Source: Holacanthus passer (lineage: Eukaryota; Chordata; Actinopteri; Pomacanthidae). From it: DNA of 64,000 nt. Shown here piece by piece: positions 10,098 to 22,400 of this stretch. The stretch spans positions 372,001 through 436,000 of the forward strand of contig JAFREQ010000077.1 of NCBI GenBank assembly GCA_025331565.1, read 5' to 3'. Positions within the stretch are counted from its first letter, which is position 1. Every line of letters starts with the position of its first letter. The position numbers were made by a program, and so were the translations under genes. Below the pieces are notes generated by a model that did no database searches, was not told the DNA's origin, and saw only the letters and a list, made by a program, of their open reading frames with translations.

Positions 10098-13000
10098 ATG
10101 TCTCATCCGACACCGTCCAACAAGCCTTCAAACCCCGAAAACCCTCGCGTCTTCTTCGACGTTGACGTTGACGGCGAAAGAGGTCAGAATATTTTTATTT
10201 TAATATCAGCTAACAGCTTTTTAATGGGCTAGTTTAACCGTGTTAGCTTAGCACAGACTTGGCTCATTCTAGTCACTTCTAGAAACGGATTCATTGAACA
10301 TAGCAGCAGCCAGAACTGTTACAACATATATAATACATATATATTACACACAGCACTTTGTAAAACATGCATATTAGCAGCTTACTAATGTTTAATATGA
10401 GCCAGATTTGTGTCAGGTTCATGTTTATTGAGAGCTTGTCTCGTCTTGCATGAACCACGTGTGGTTGTGTTGTCTAGTAGCTTTGCTGTCATCCCATTGT
10501 AATGTGGTTCCTAGTCATTGCTAATTACATGTGTTGGTTATTTAATATGAGCTCGTATGGTTTATAGATTATTTAAACGGCTGCAGCTAACAAATTAAAA
10601 CATCTCAAAGAAGATATTTTATTGTAGCCTTAAAAGGCCTATTTGATGAGTAAATATAGTTGTGTCATGTTATTTGTAATACTTCCTGAATACATCAATA
10701 TCTTGCTGCATATTGTAAAGATAACAATAATGAGCAATAATATAACAATAATGATTGGTTCTGTTTTGAAAGTTGTGGTTACTTCGTTCAGACTATTCTC
10801 ACGCTGTAGGTGGTTCAGTCAGAATCTGTGATTAAACCTGTGCAGTAACATTACACTGAATTGTTTTCTGTCCATAGCTGGCCGAATAGTTTTTGAGCTG
10901 TTTGTTGATATCACCCCCAAGACCGCTGAAAACTTCCGGGCACTGTGCACTGGAGAGAAAGGCACAGGCAAATCGACTGGGAAGCCGCTGCACTTCAAAG
11001 GATGCCCGTTCCACAGAAGTAAAAAGCCTTCACATACCCACAGAATATGACATTTCAGTTTGGAAGGACACTTTGTCGCAAACACACATGTGTAGAAGTA
11101 GCTGAAAGAACATCCAGTGCAGCAACAAATTCTGTAGTTACTTTGACACTGAACTCCTTGGACAATGGACAATAGACAGTTAAACACACAGGTAGTCAGC
11201 TGCTGAATATTTAAAGGCACTTTTCATGTTTTGTAACAGTCATGAGACAGTATAGCATTTACAATGCAAAGTAACTAACTTGATTTTAATAAGCTAACTG
11301 AGCTTTTGCATATTTACCGTTCAAATTAGGGAGCCTAAGGTGCTGTTGACATTCAGTCTGGTTGATCTGCAAAGTAATTTGGCTTCAAATTTGCTTTTGG
11401 CAGTCATCAAGAAGTTCATGATTCAAGGAGGTGACTTCTCCAACCATAATGGCACCGGGGGTGAGAGCATCTACGGGGAGAAGTTTGAGGATGAAAACTT
11501 CCACTACATGGTAAACTACTGAACACCAGAATCTCCATTATCTGGCTCCACCTCCAGAATATATTAAAGGGGTTTCTTCATCCATCACGTAACCATCACT
11601 GACTGTAGTCTGTGTTTATTAGAAATATTAAGGAGACCAAGGCACTGCTGACTTAATAGATAAAGTCAGACTGCTTTACATACAGTATATCGAACAATGG
11701 GTTGTTGCAATATTTTCTTCTCTTCTCTATGTAGCATGACAAAGTGGGTCTGCTAAGCATGGCTAACGCTGGGCCGAACACCAATGGCTCCCAGTTCTTC
11801 ATCACTACTGTCCCCACGCCACACTTAGATGGCAAACACGTAGTCTTCGGACAAGTGTTAAAAGGGATGGGAGTCGTTAAAATGCTGGAGTCCATTGACA
11901 CTACCGATGACGCCCCTGTAAAGGTAAGTGTCTTCAGTTAAAACTTGTATGATTTAATTCTAAAATAATACATTTACAATTTTTCAAAGGTGGCACCAAT
12001 TATCAATGTATCCCATAATAATGCTTGTTTTACCACTATGGTGTTGACCTGTGAGGTTTTTACGAGCCACATTTTGACATCTAATGTTTCTGCTAATGTC
12101 TTCCTTTGCAGCCATGTGTCATAGCAGACTGTGGCGAGCATAAGGACGGGGACAGCTGGGGCACTGCACCAAACGATGGCTCAGGGGACACCCACCCAGA
12201 CTTCCCCGAGGACTCCGACATCGACTTTAAAGATGTAAGTATCGCTGAGGTCTTTGATCTTCAAGGACACAGGGAACTTTGGCAAAATAGCATCAGACTG
12301 CTCTGGCTGTTTGGGAAATGTGCCCGTTTGTCGTCTTATCCAAAGTCAGATGAGATCAATATCAATTTCCAATATCAACGTGTTTAGAATAACAAGCACT
12401 GGAAGCATGGTAAAACTGCTGCTACACAAATTCAAGGGCTTGGCCCACAAAGTGGGGGGTGATGGATTATTCCCAACATTTCGTGTGTGCTCACTTTTGG
12501 TTTTTCCTTTAAATAAAGTGGTTTAGATAATGTGACTAAACTTTCTATTTACAACCTGATCGTCTTAACATTAAGCTTCTTGCTAAGTGGACTTTGTTTT
12601 AGCAATGTCTCTGTGTTCTGTAGCTGGTATCTGAAACTCAGTGTTATCAGAACTAAGAGAAATGATGGCCAAAACTGCAAAATAAGATAAGAGTTAAAAA
12701 GACTAGAATTATCTTTTATTTCTCATGCCAGCAGTAATGTTTGAAGTCCTGAGTGTTATTTTCACCTGTATTTGTTTTAAGGTTGACAAAGTTCTGGCTG
12801 TTGCTGAGGACGTGAAGAACATTGGAAACAGTCTTTTTAAGAATCAAGACTGGAAAGCTGCCATCAACAAATATAGCAAAGCCCTCAGGTAATACACAGC
12901 ATCACTGTGTGTGTGTGTGTGTTCACTTTCACGCCTTCATTTACTACTGAGAATTTGAGAAGCACACTTAAAGCAACCATCCAAATAAAATAAATGATCT

Positions 13001-15445
13001 CACTACCTTTAGTAAATATTACACCCAATATCTGAAACTAACTTTGTGGCTCATGTGATAAGGGGTGATGACCTTCATTTTGCACTTTGAGACAGTTTGA
13101 TAAGCTAAAGCTCCTACTGCAGTTTCACCTGTGATTCACTTTAGAATTGATAGCACACAATCATTTCTATCATATCCACTAAGATCCATTTCTATCACTC
13201 ACTATGAGCCATTTCCTTCTGCAGGTACTTGGAGGTGAGTGGAGAACAGCTGGAGGAGGAGGTGCAGAAGAAGCTGGAGCCCACGGCCCTCAGCTGCTTC
13301 CTCAACACAGCGGCATGTAAGCTGAAGATGCAGCTGTGGCAGGACGCTCTGGACAGCTGCAATGAGGTACACGTGGCACTACTCTGTAGGTTCTGTATGA
13401 TGTGGAACTGTCGAGGTTTACAGTTAAGCATTTAAACCTCCTGCTAGGAGTAGTTTTAGAATTAAAGAAATAGGGAAATATGGGGGGACATAATGGGGCC
13501 TTTAAAAATGATAAAGTTTCAACAGAATATTGGTAATTTTAATAAAACTGAATTTCATTTCTGATGTGTGTTTCTGTTGTGTCTTACAGGCTCTAGAGCT
13601 CAACCAAGGGAACACTAAGGCACTTTTCCGCAGGGCTCAGGCCTGGCAGGGGTTAAAGGAATACAGCAAAGCCATGGTAACATCTACACAAGCATTTCAA
13701 AATATACATGTGTATTATTGCCTGTATATAGGGATCTATTCTGGTTTTAGCAGCACAGAACTCTCCTGTTCAGTTTTGTCTGGAGGACTGAATAACTGGA
13801 TGGAGGAGAAACAGATGATGTATAGTAAAACATTTGGCAGATGGAAGTAACTGTGCTTATTCGTTTCATGCTTCCATGTCCTAGTTTATACAAAACAAAA
13901 TCCAGGTGCACTGGTTTTGGAGATGTTCGGTATTTGGAGCAGTCAGATGTCCGTGTCACTCACCAAATTGTTTTCTACACTTGTTATTTTTCAGATTGAC
14001 CTGAAGAAAGCTCAGCAAATGGCTCCAGAAGACAAAGGTGGGGAACTTGTCTTTAACATTTTCTGTTTGCTCAGCCAAGATATGCAGCAGATATTTTCCT
14101 ACATCTGCCACACTTTGCATATTAGGTTTATTTATTTTAACATTTCATGCATAATCACCTGCTTTATTCAAACTTGGCATGCAAGCTCATGAAGATAAAC
14201 AGTCCTGGACTGCAGGAAGAACTTTTTTACCATGTTTGTTGTTCCTCCTAATTGAACCTAATGGGGAGAATTGAATGACAATCTGTTATTCATGAAAGGT
14301 CAGTTTCAGGACAACAATGATTTGAATAGTTTGAGGAGTCTTGGTGTCTGGGGTTTTCATACAGAGAGTCAAGTGTAGTCTCTCTGTAGGAATATGAGGG
14401 CTCATAAACACCAAACAACACTGTAGTTTTACTTAATTTCAGTGTAGGTTAAATACTCTTAAGAAAACATCGTGAAGTCATTTTAATGTCTTAAACTGTG
14501 TTCTGTAGAAGCAGAATGCAACCAAAACATCACCATCCAAGACCTCTCAGGATGCATATTGATCAAGAATTAAATAATATCAGATGAATATGGCCACATT
14601 AACTTCCTAAACTGTTATTATTTTATAGCCATCTAAAGCACTTTCACAGCTAAAGACAGAGAACAGAGGCTGTACTGCTAAAAGTCCCTCAGCTGCCAGT
14701 AGATGAAATCAGATTCTGTCTGACTGAAAAGGACATTTCAGTTCATGTTTCTGTCGCAGGATTTTTAAGAACAGACACTTTTCTCCAGCTACTTTTAAGT
14801 GTGACAAATGAGAAAATTATTCACAGCCACATGCTTTCTAGTGTATTCAAACATTTCGGCACACACACAAGTGTCTTTCGGAAACAGCCCATTCATACTT
14901 TCATACTGATCAAAGTACAGACCGGAACATACTATTAAAAGGAGCATTTGCCTTTAGCAGATAAAACCCCTCCTTAACTGAACTTGTTTTGTTGACATGG
15001 GTTTTGTCATTGCGCAATTTGGAAGTTAAACAACCCCCCAGTATGTAAAAGCTTGAGTGAGCTGGGTGGAAGTGGGCACCTTGCAAATCTGGAGCTCTTC
15101 TCTGCTTTGTGACAGTGTTGACAGCTCTGATATTCTAAGCAGCACTTTATTAGCTGCTGGCACGGAGATAAGAGTTATCAGTGCGCTTCATGGCCTCACT
15201 GTGCAGGAGCAGGCTGTCTTTTGAAGTGAAATTTTACTGTGCCAAGTACATACAGCATCAAAAACAATGTTTGAAATCTCAGCAAAGTAAATTGCTATTC
15301 CGGACAAATAACAGATTCACTTGTTGAGCTAATTCAAAGTGTTTTCTTTTCAACAGCTATCAGCAACGAGATGAAGAGAGTCCAGCTCAAAATCCAGGAG
15401 GAGAAGGAGAAAGAAAAGAAGATCTATGCCAAAATGTTTGCGTGA
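10098..15445 (+). CDS. ppid: ppid, peptidyl-prolyl isomerase D (cyclophilin 40)
   Basis: Ten coding exons: 10098-10182, 10878-11018, 11404-11510, 11735-11923, 12112-12234, 12782-12888, 13225-13366, 13590-13676, 13995-14037 and 15357-15445. All have GT/AG borders and consistent phases. The sum is 1113 nt, 370 aa plus stop, equal to the length I know for the human protein. The N-terminal cyclophilin domain (about residues 15-185) includes VFFDVDVDGERAGRIVFELF, FHRIIKKFMIQGGDFS, ANAGPNTNGSQFFITT and HLDGKHVVFGQV. The tryptophan that binds cyclosporin in cyclophilin A is His here, as in other Cyp40 proteins. The C-terminal half holds three TPR motifs (from KNIGNSLFKNQDWKAAINKY to about APEDK) that bind the Hsp90 C-terminus. 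The tail is a charged helix ending KKIYAKMFA. It is a cytosolic co-chaperone and prolyl isomerase in Hsp90-steroid receptor complexes. No defects were seen. Confidence 0.97.
14038..15356 (+). other. ppid: ppid last intron
   Basis: This 1.3 kb intron, the longest in the gene, separates the short exon 9 (43 nt) from the terminal exon. Both borders are canonical (AAAG|GTGGGG and CAACAG|CT). I see no other exon or repeat inside. Confidence 0.7.
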
Positions 15446-16030
15446 ACATTTCGTCTAAAAGGTGCAATGAAGTGTTGTTAATAACATTGATCAATATTTG
15501 AAGTCATCTCTACATGGGAAGCTGTACACTCAGATAAGGACTCTGTAACCAAGTGAAAATGAACAGTATCTTGGCAGGGTCCATGTTTTCGGAGCGGCAC
15601 ATTTCTCACTGTATTGATACAATGGAGTAACTGTTGTAAGCTTTGACCTGTCTTTATTCTGACAAGTGTCTTTACTGTAATAGTTTGAGTGTTAGTCTGA
15701 TGCATGGCCAACTCCACTGCTCAAAAAAATCTGGGTTTACACTTAGCACTGGTCTTTGTTCTGGAGTTTAAGTAGTTCAGCAAAGCAGAGTTGTGTATGT
15801 TGTACTGTTTTATGGTAGGGATTTTGATACAGTGCCCTTGGCCACATCCATTTGTTTTTGTTTTTTTTACAGATAAGATATTCCAAAAGGAAAAAGATAA
15901 CAGTCAAGTGTTCTTTATTCATTACTGTGATACCATCATCTAATGTTATGTACAATACTGTGCGGATCAAATATACCTTGCAAATTTCCCCACTGTGGGA
16001 CGAATAAAGGTTTATCTTATCTTAATAAAG
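15446..16030 (+). terminator. ppid: ppid 3' UTR and polyadenylation region
   Basis: Two AATAAA signals follow the stop codon, at 16003-16008 and 16024-16029, so the transcript probably ends around 16025-16050. The first signal is embedded in a retroposon-like tail (15981-16024). Confidence 0.7.
15981..16024 (+). repeat. Retroposon 3' tail at the end of ppid
   Basis: The stretch reads aaatttccccactgtggga, then CGAATAAAGG and TTTATCTTATCTTA. This is the same type of tail as on the minus strand at 3468-3524. It supplies the first AATAAA of ppid. Confidence 0.6.
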
Positions 16031-16160
16031 TTTAATTTGAGAACAGCCTGTTTCTTCAGTTACAGATGATTTTGAAGGAAATATTAAGTATTACAATTGG
16101 TAAAGTACTTTTTAAAACAAAACAAAAATAAGCCACTATTTTAAATGCCCATATTGAGGA

Positions 16161-16166
16161 TTTATT
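16161..16166 (-). terminator. etfdh: etfdh polyadenylation signal (AATAAA, minus strand)
   Basis: TTTATT on the plus strand is AATAAA on the minus strand, about 270 bases downstream of the etfdh stop codon. It is the only good signal between the stop and the convergent end of ppid. The two genes therefore end tail-to-tail with about 130 bp between their signals. Confidence 0.5.
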
Positions 16167-16437
16167 GGCATTAATGCAAAAACTGCAAACTCTGTCTGCT
16201 TTTAGCTTAATATGGTCCTGTATTTTGTCTGGGTTTGTTTGTGCCACATTTTAAATCCTAATATCTTGCAATATAAGTTACTTTCTATGACAAGATTTTA
16301 TATAACCTCAAAAACAGATACATAGTTTTTTCCCCCCCCAGATACTTTGCCACTTGTGGCAAGAACTGTAGCCCTGAAAGCATCGTACTTTACAGTTTTT
16401 TTTTTTCCAAGACAAAGTAAAAAAAAGCACAAGATGT

Positions 16438-19400
16438 TCACATTCCATTGTAGGCTGGTCCACCGCCGCCTTCAGGCACAACCCAGTTGATGTTTTGGCT
16501 CGGGTCCTTGATATCACAGGTCTTACAGTGGACACAGTTTTGAGCATTTATCTGCAATCTCATCCCGTCTCCGGTTTCCAAAGGAACATACTCGTACACA
16601 CCTGGGAGGGTTGGTGGAGACAAAGAGTAAACCAGTTAGAAAACAGACACAGAAACTAATTAAAATGATAATTCGGGATGCACAATATTGGATTTATGCC
16701 ATTATTTTCCAACTCATTTTGGCTGATTGTCAAAACTGATACTGATATATGCACATATATCCACCAAACTGCAGAAAACATCAAGTCTCTCCCGCAGTGG
16801 AATTAACACATTCACTGGGCAAAATAAGAAAACTACTGCTGACAGGATTTTTCCACTGGTGCCTGTTTCTCTTTGTTCTTCATAAATTCATTGTAATGAT
16901 CGGGATGACGGCTCTTAAGATGGGCAATTAAATTTGTAGTGCTGAAGGAAGGTGATTTGGCTGCTCTTCACATGGAAGACACACGCTGAGCAATCATTCC
17001 TAACAGCAACTTCTTATATCAAGCAAGAATAGGAAAGAATTTCAACTTTAAACTTTTTTGAAATGTATTACAGGCATCAAATTCACAATTAGTTCATATT
17101 TAAAAAAAAAAAAAAAAAAAGTTTATAAGTTCGAACATTAATATGTTGTCTTTGTATTGTATTTGATTAATATATAGGTTGAAAATTATTTGCAAATCTT
17201 TTTCTGTTTTACCCAGTGTCCCCACTTTTTGGAATCAGGGCTGTAGGTAATGCTGCAAAAAGCTACAAATCAAAGAATTTACTTTCTCACTACAGTATGT
17301 GAGAAAGATGAGCTGTTATCTGCACCCTGACAGATTGTATTGGGGATGGTCTTCAGAACCCGTGATGGTGTTACCTGCGGGGCAGAAACGCTGTTCAGGC
17401 CCGTCGTATATGGCCAGATTCCTGGCGACCGGGACGCTGTCATCCTTTAGGGTCAGATGGGGGGCTGGTCCCCCTCGTGGTTGGTGCCGCTCAGGGCCAC
17501 AGACGAGAGGAGGTCAAAGCTTATCTTGCCGTCGGGTTTGGGATATTCAATTGGTGTACAATCCTTAGCCGGTTTCAGCTGGTTTGCATCAAGGCCTGAG
17601 ACAGATTGGGCACAGAAGGTTACGAAATGTTGATTTTCTCTGCTGAGATAAGATGACCTCATACCTCACCTACAGAGACACCACTGGCAATATGCTGCAA
17701 CTAACCACATTGAAAAACTACACCGCTCCACTGTACATGTAATATTCTTTATACATTCAGGTCTGAGACACCACTGATTTCTGCTAATGCTATATTCTTT
17801 TTAATCAGAGGTTCACAGTGTACATAAGAGAAACCAGGTTCTTTACAATGAAGCTGCAGAAAATAGAAAATCACACATTTCAGGATAAAAAAACCACCAT
17901 CTTTTTCTACTCTTATTAATTTCACTGCCTCTCATTTCTCTTCATCACAGTGACTCTATCAAACATGACCTTTCGAGAAACACAAGATTATTCTTTTACT
18001 TTACAACTGATCATCCTGTCAATCTCATAACTTTATGGCTATAAAAAGATCAGCGAAATGCATGTAAACCTACGTCGAGTTAACACCAACTTGTACAATG
18101 ATTCTGCTCCATGATACTCACCACAGTGTTTAAGGGTCCAAGGCTCTTTTCCTCTGAGGATCCAGTAGAAAATTCCAGTGTAGACCATACCACCATACAG
18201 GCCAAAGTAATTATGGAAGGACGGCCGGATGTTTCTGACTGAATACAACTCTTTCCACACCCACGAGTTCTTTAGGTTCTCAGCATACTCAGGTATATGG
18301 AGTCCTTGGAGGATTAAAAAAATAAATAAATGGATTAACTATAATTTCATTTCCACCCAGCTGTTGCTAAATGTACTTTCTGCACATCTGTAGCGCAAAG
18401 CTGGCGATTAAGCTAATTGAAAGCTAACTGATTAATTCTGACACTGCTAAACAAAGATTTATATAAGAAAGACAAATCCCTATAGCAATAATCCCTATAA
18501 ACATTTCACAGTCAGGTCTGAAGACTTTGCTTATCAACTCGGACACAGTTTCTGGTATAACACTCTGCTGTTCAGTTTTCAACAGAGCACAAATGAATTC
18601 AGCTCAATCAAACTGTAATGACAGCAGAATTTTCTGAGGCAGATGACTTCAACTAAAAAACTATATGTACAGCACAATTTCTATAGGAGTAATGAAGTAA
18701 TTTGGGTAAACTAACATTTAACAATTTACTATTTGTTCTTTTCCAGACCAAAGACAATTTGTAAGTCCATTCTTATTTTGTCATTATGCTATAGAAAATT
18801 GATATTTAATTATTTTGTCTACATCCTGCATAGTTTAACAGAGTAAACCTTAATGAGCTATGACCCATCATGAAGTAACTGGAAAATATACAAACATCTA
18901 CTGGTGCTACCATTATGATTAGTAATGGTATTAAATTCTGTACCTGCTGTCTCTGAAACCGAGCTCTCTGCTGTGACTTTGGGGAAAATGGCCTCAGCAG
19001 CCAGCATGCCGCTCTTCATAGCCGTGTGGGTGCCTTTGATCTTAGGGACGTTCATGAAACCGGGGCTGCAGCCGATCAGCAGCCCTCCAGGGAAAGTCAG
19101 CTTTGGGAGAGACTGGAGAGGAAGAGGAGAGAGTTCATGCCCATTTTGATCTTTCTTACATTCTACTCTCTGAGACCTTAAACTCTGAAACAGCCACTGT
19201 TCTATGTGATGTATCCCGAGCAAGTCTGCCATTAATATGTCATGAGTTTGAACACTTGTATCATGGTTATGATCAGGTTTTTGGAGCATCCTGGTTATGT
19301 TTAGTGCAGCCTATCCTATTCAGAAACCTGGATATGTTACCTGGAATACTCTGATAGAAACCAAGGGCCAGTTGCACCAACAGGGCTTATGCCTGATCTT

Positions 19401-22400
19401 AAGCCAAGTTGGTTGTAACTTGGCCAGTTGCATTATCTAGGCTTAAGTTTTTTTTCTCACTAAGACATGGCATAAATCTTACACCTAGTCATGAGCAGGT
19501 GTGAAGTCTAAATCTAAACTGTTCCTATACTAATAACTTTAAACAAAACAGCTTGTAACACTTTTTAAATCACATACTTATTCCACACGTTAATCAGTTG
19601 TGTCTAAATTGAAAGTGAGAGAGCATTTATCACTCCTGAATTCACATGACAGATTACATAAGCAAAAAGCTTTGAATGAAAGACATATGGTTTGTGTTTA
19701 TCAGTAAACAGTTGTATTTTCGACGATGTCCTCCAGCTCATCCTGGAGGATCCTGAGGTGTTCTTAGCTCAGTAGGGTTATGTATATAATCCCTCGATGC
19801 TGTTTGGGGTCTGCTGCATCGTCTCCTCCCAGTTGGACATGTCTGGAAAACCTCCACAGGGAGGAATCCCACAGATGCCCTAATTACCCTGACTGATCTT
19901 TCACTGGGAGCGAGCTGTAGCTGTGCATACTTTTAATATTTAGGTTATTTACAAATGCATACATGACAAATTATTTTACACAGGTGAATAAATTTATTAT
20001 TATTAAAACCATGAAACTACTCAAAAACAGAGGTGTCAAATGTTATATGTTAATATAATATCTTACTGCAATAGCTTAGTCATATTTGTAATCATGTCCT
20101 AATGTATGATCTTTGCCTATTAAGAGTGATCATGTATGTGTGGCAGATAAAGGATGTTATCTATCCTTGTGTTAGAATTTTCCACATTAAAATACACTAA
20201 TAATACAATGAGGTTGACTGAGGAAGCACCAGAAATCATTGAATCAAGCTAACCACTTCAAAGGCTCACAGATGCATTATACAATAAATCAACCAAACAC
20301 ACAGTAATGTATCAGTAATAATGTAAACACAGACTCAATTAGTAGCTTGTTTCTGTTGTCAGCTGTAACAACATTGACATGTTTGCTGAGTAAATTAAAA
20401 AATCTAAAATTAGAATTTGGCTGAGGGCTTTAATTAAATATGAAAGTAAATATAATTTAAACATTCCCTGTAGAGAAACTGGAATCACGCACAGCAGATA
20501 TAACAAATATGAAAGCACATTTTGTAATTTTCTCAGTAACGCAACTTCAACACACTAAATCTTTTGAGATCATTTTCAGGTTCCATTGGTTAAATATGAG
20601 GTAGTAAATGCCAGTTTGTTTCACTGCTCATGATTTTATCTCGTAAACAGCTTTAACAGTTTTACGCCAAACAAGAATCCTCATCGACAATGAAAACATG
20701 TATTGTAGAAACATACCTGGAATCCTCCTTCGTTCAGTGCCCTGGCTCCATATGCAATCCTGTTGCCTCCCTCCAGTGTGGGAGCTACGAAGGGATGATG
20801 TTTCCAGCGCTGGAATTCCCTGAAGGGGCTCAGATAAGGGTTGGTGTAGTCTAGACCGACCTGGGAAAAAAGTGACTGCTTAATCAGAGTTCTTTTGATA
20901 AAGAAGTATAAACCCAGAAGACAAATAGAAAGTGAAAAAAGGTAGGGTGTTTAAATATTTTCTGATGCTACTGTGGCTTAGAAAAGTGTGCCACTTAATG
21001 ACTGAATAGGTTAGTCTTATACAAAATTACATTTGGCCATCTCTCACGTTGCATCTGAAAGGCAGCAACACAGCATGAGCTTTGGGTATGTAGACGTCAA
21101 CAGACTATTTGTTTGAGTCACAGGGTCTATTGAACCAAACAACCTGAAGTCAAGAGAATACATGCCCTATTAAACCCCTAATACAAAGCCACTCACCACA
21201 AAGCCCAAGGCCACAAGTGGTTCTCCTTCATTCAGGTGATACAGGAAGGATCCTCCATATGTGTTCCTGTTCAGGGGCCAGCCCACAGAATGCTCCACTC
21301 TGCCGGGCCTCCACTTCTTCTCATCAATTGTCCACAGCTAAAAAAAGAGTTTATCAACAAGCAGAGGATTCCTTTAAACCTATCCATTCATACTCCGTTC
21401 TGCTGCCTATGATGTCTATGAAAGGGTTATTGTAAAGGTAATAATCCCGTAAACCCCATACAACCTGCTACAGTAGATGCTGGTAGCAGCTTTCAGCCCC
21501 TTCGTAATGTCATAGATAAACATGAATGTGGAGAGTGAGTTGGTGCAGTTATGTTTACAGTGTTGTACAGCAACCACTTTTATCAGTCTCCTTGGAATGG
21601 GCTTTACTCATTAGGAATGATCAGTCAGACCAGATTAAAAGGAAACCAGCATAAGCTTGATGTGGCTGGCACATGTCATTTACCTCCTTCAGGCCGATGG
21701 CGTAGGTCTGGGGTTCACAGTTCTCACGCAGGTTGAATTGCTTGTAAAGCTGCTTGGCCAAGTGGCCGTGACAGCCCTCTCCAAACAACGTGACTTTAGC
21801 ATGGAGCTCCATCCCTCTCTCAAAAATATCCTGAGGCAAGAGAGGAACAGGACGCACAAAGAGATCTCATGAATGAGAAGCAAGTGAATATAATTCAGAG
21901 AATAATTAGGTTGCGAGGGTAATTGAATGGCTTTTTATGTAGACAACAATAACATTTGGTATTATGGTTATTATATAACAGAAAGGAAAAAATACAATGC
22001 ACTTTTCAGGCACTATCTCATTCTTTCTTAGAAGCAACACACACTGCTTTTTTATCCATTATGGATAAAGGAGGTCAGTTAATGGAAATTTCTATTGATG
22101 CCTCAAAACAAGTGACTGTGCTCCTGTTGGTTTGTTAAGCCTTTGTATCTTTTCAAAGGGCCTGATGTATCCAAGGTGTCTGTAATTTCAGTGATGCTAT
22201 GAAATGAAAATATTCACTGTACAATACCTTAGGTGAGCCATCCTTGGCGATGCCTACATCATTGGTGGCAATTCCCTTTACACTTCCATCTTCATGAAAC
22301 AAGACCTTGTCAGAAGTAATACAGATAAAGGTTAACACTTGGAGCTGAGAGGAGACATGGCAAACATAAACTTAACAACAAAAATAAATACAATTACATG

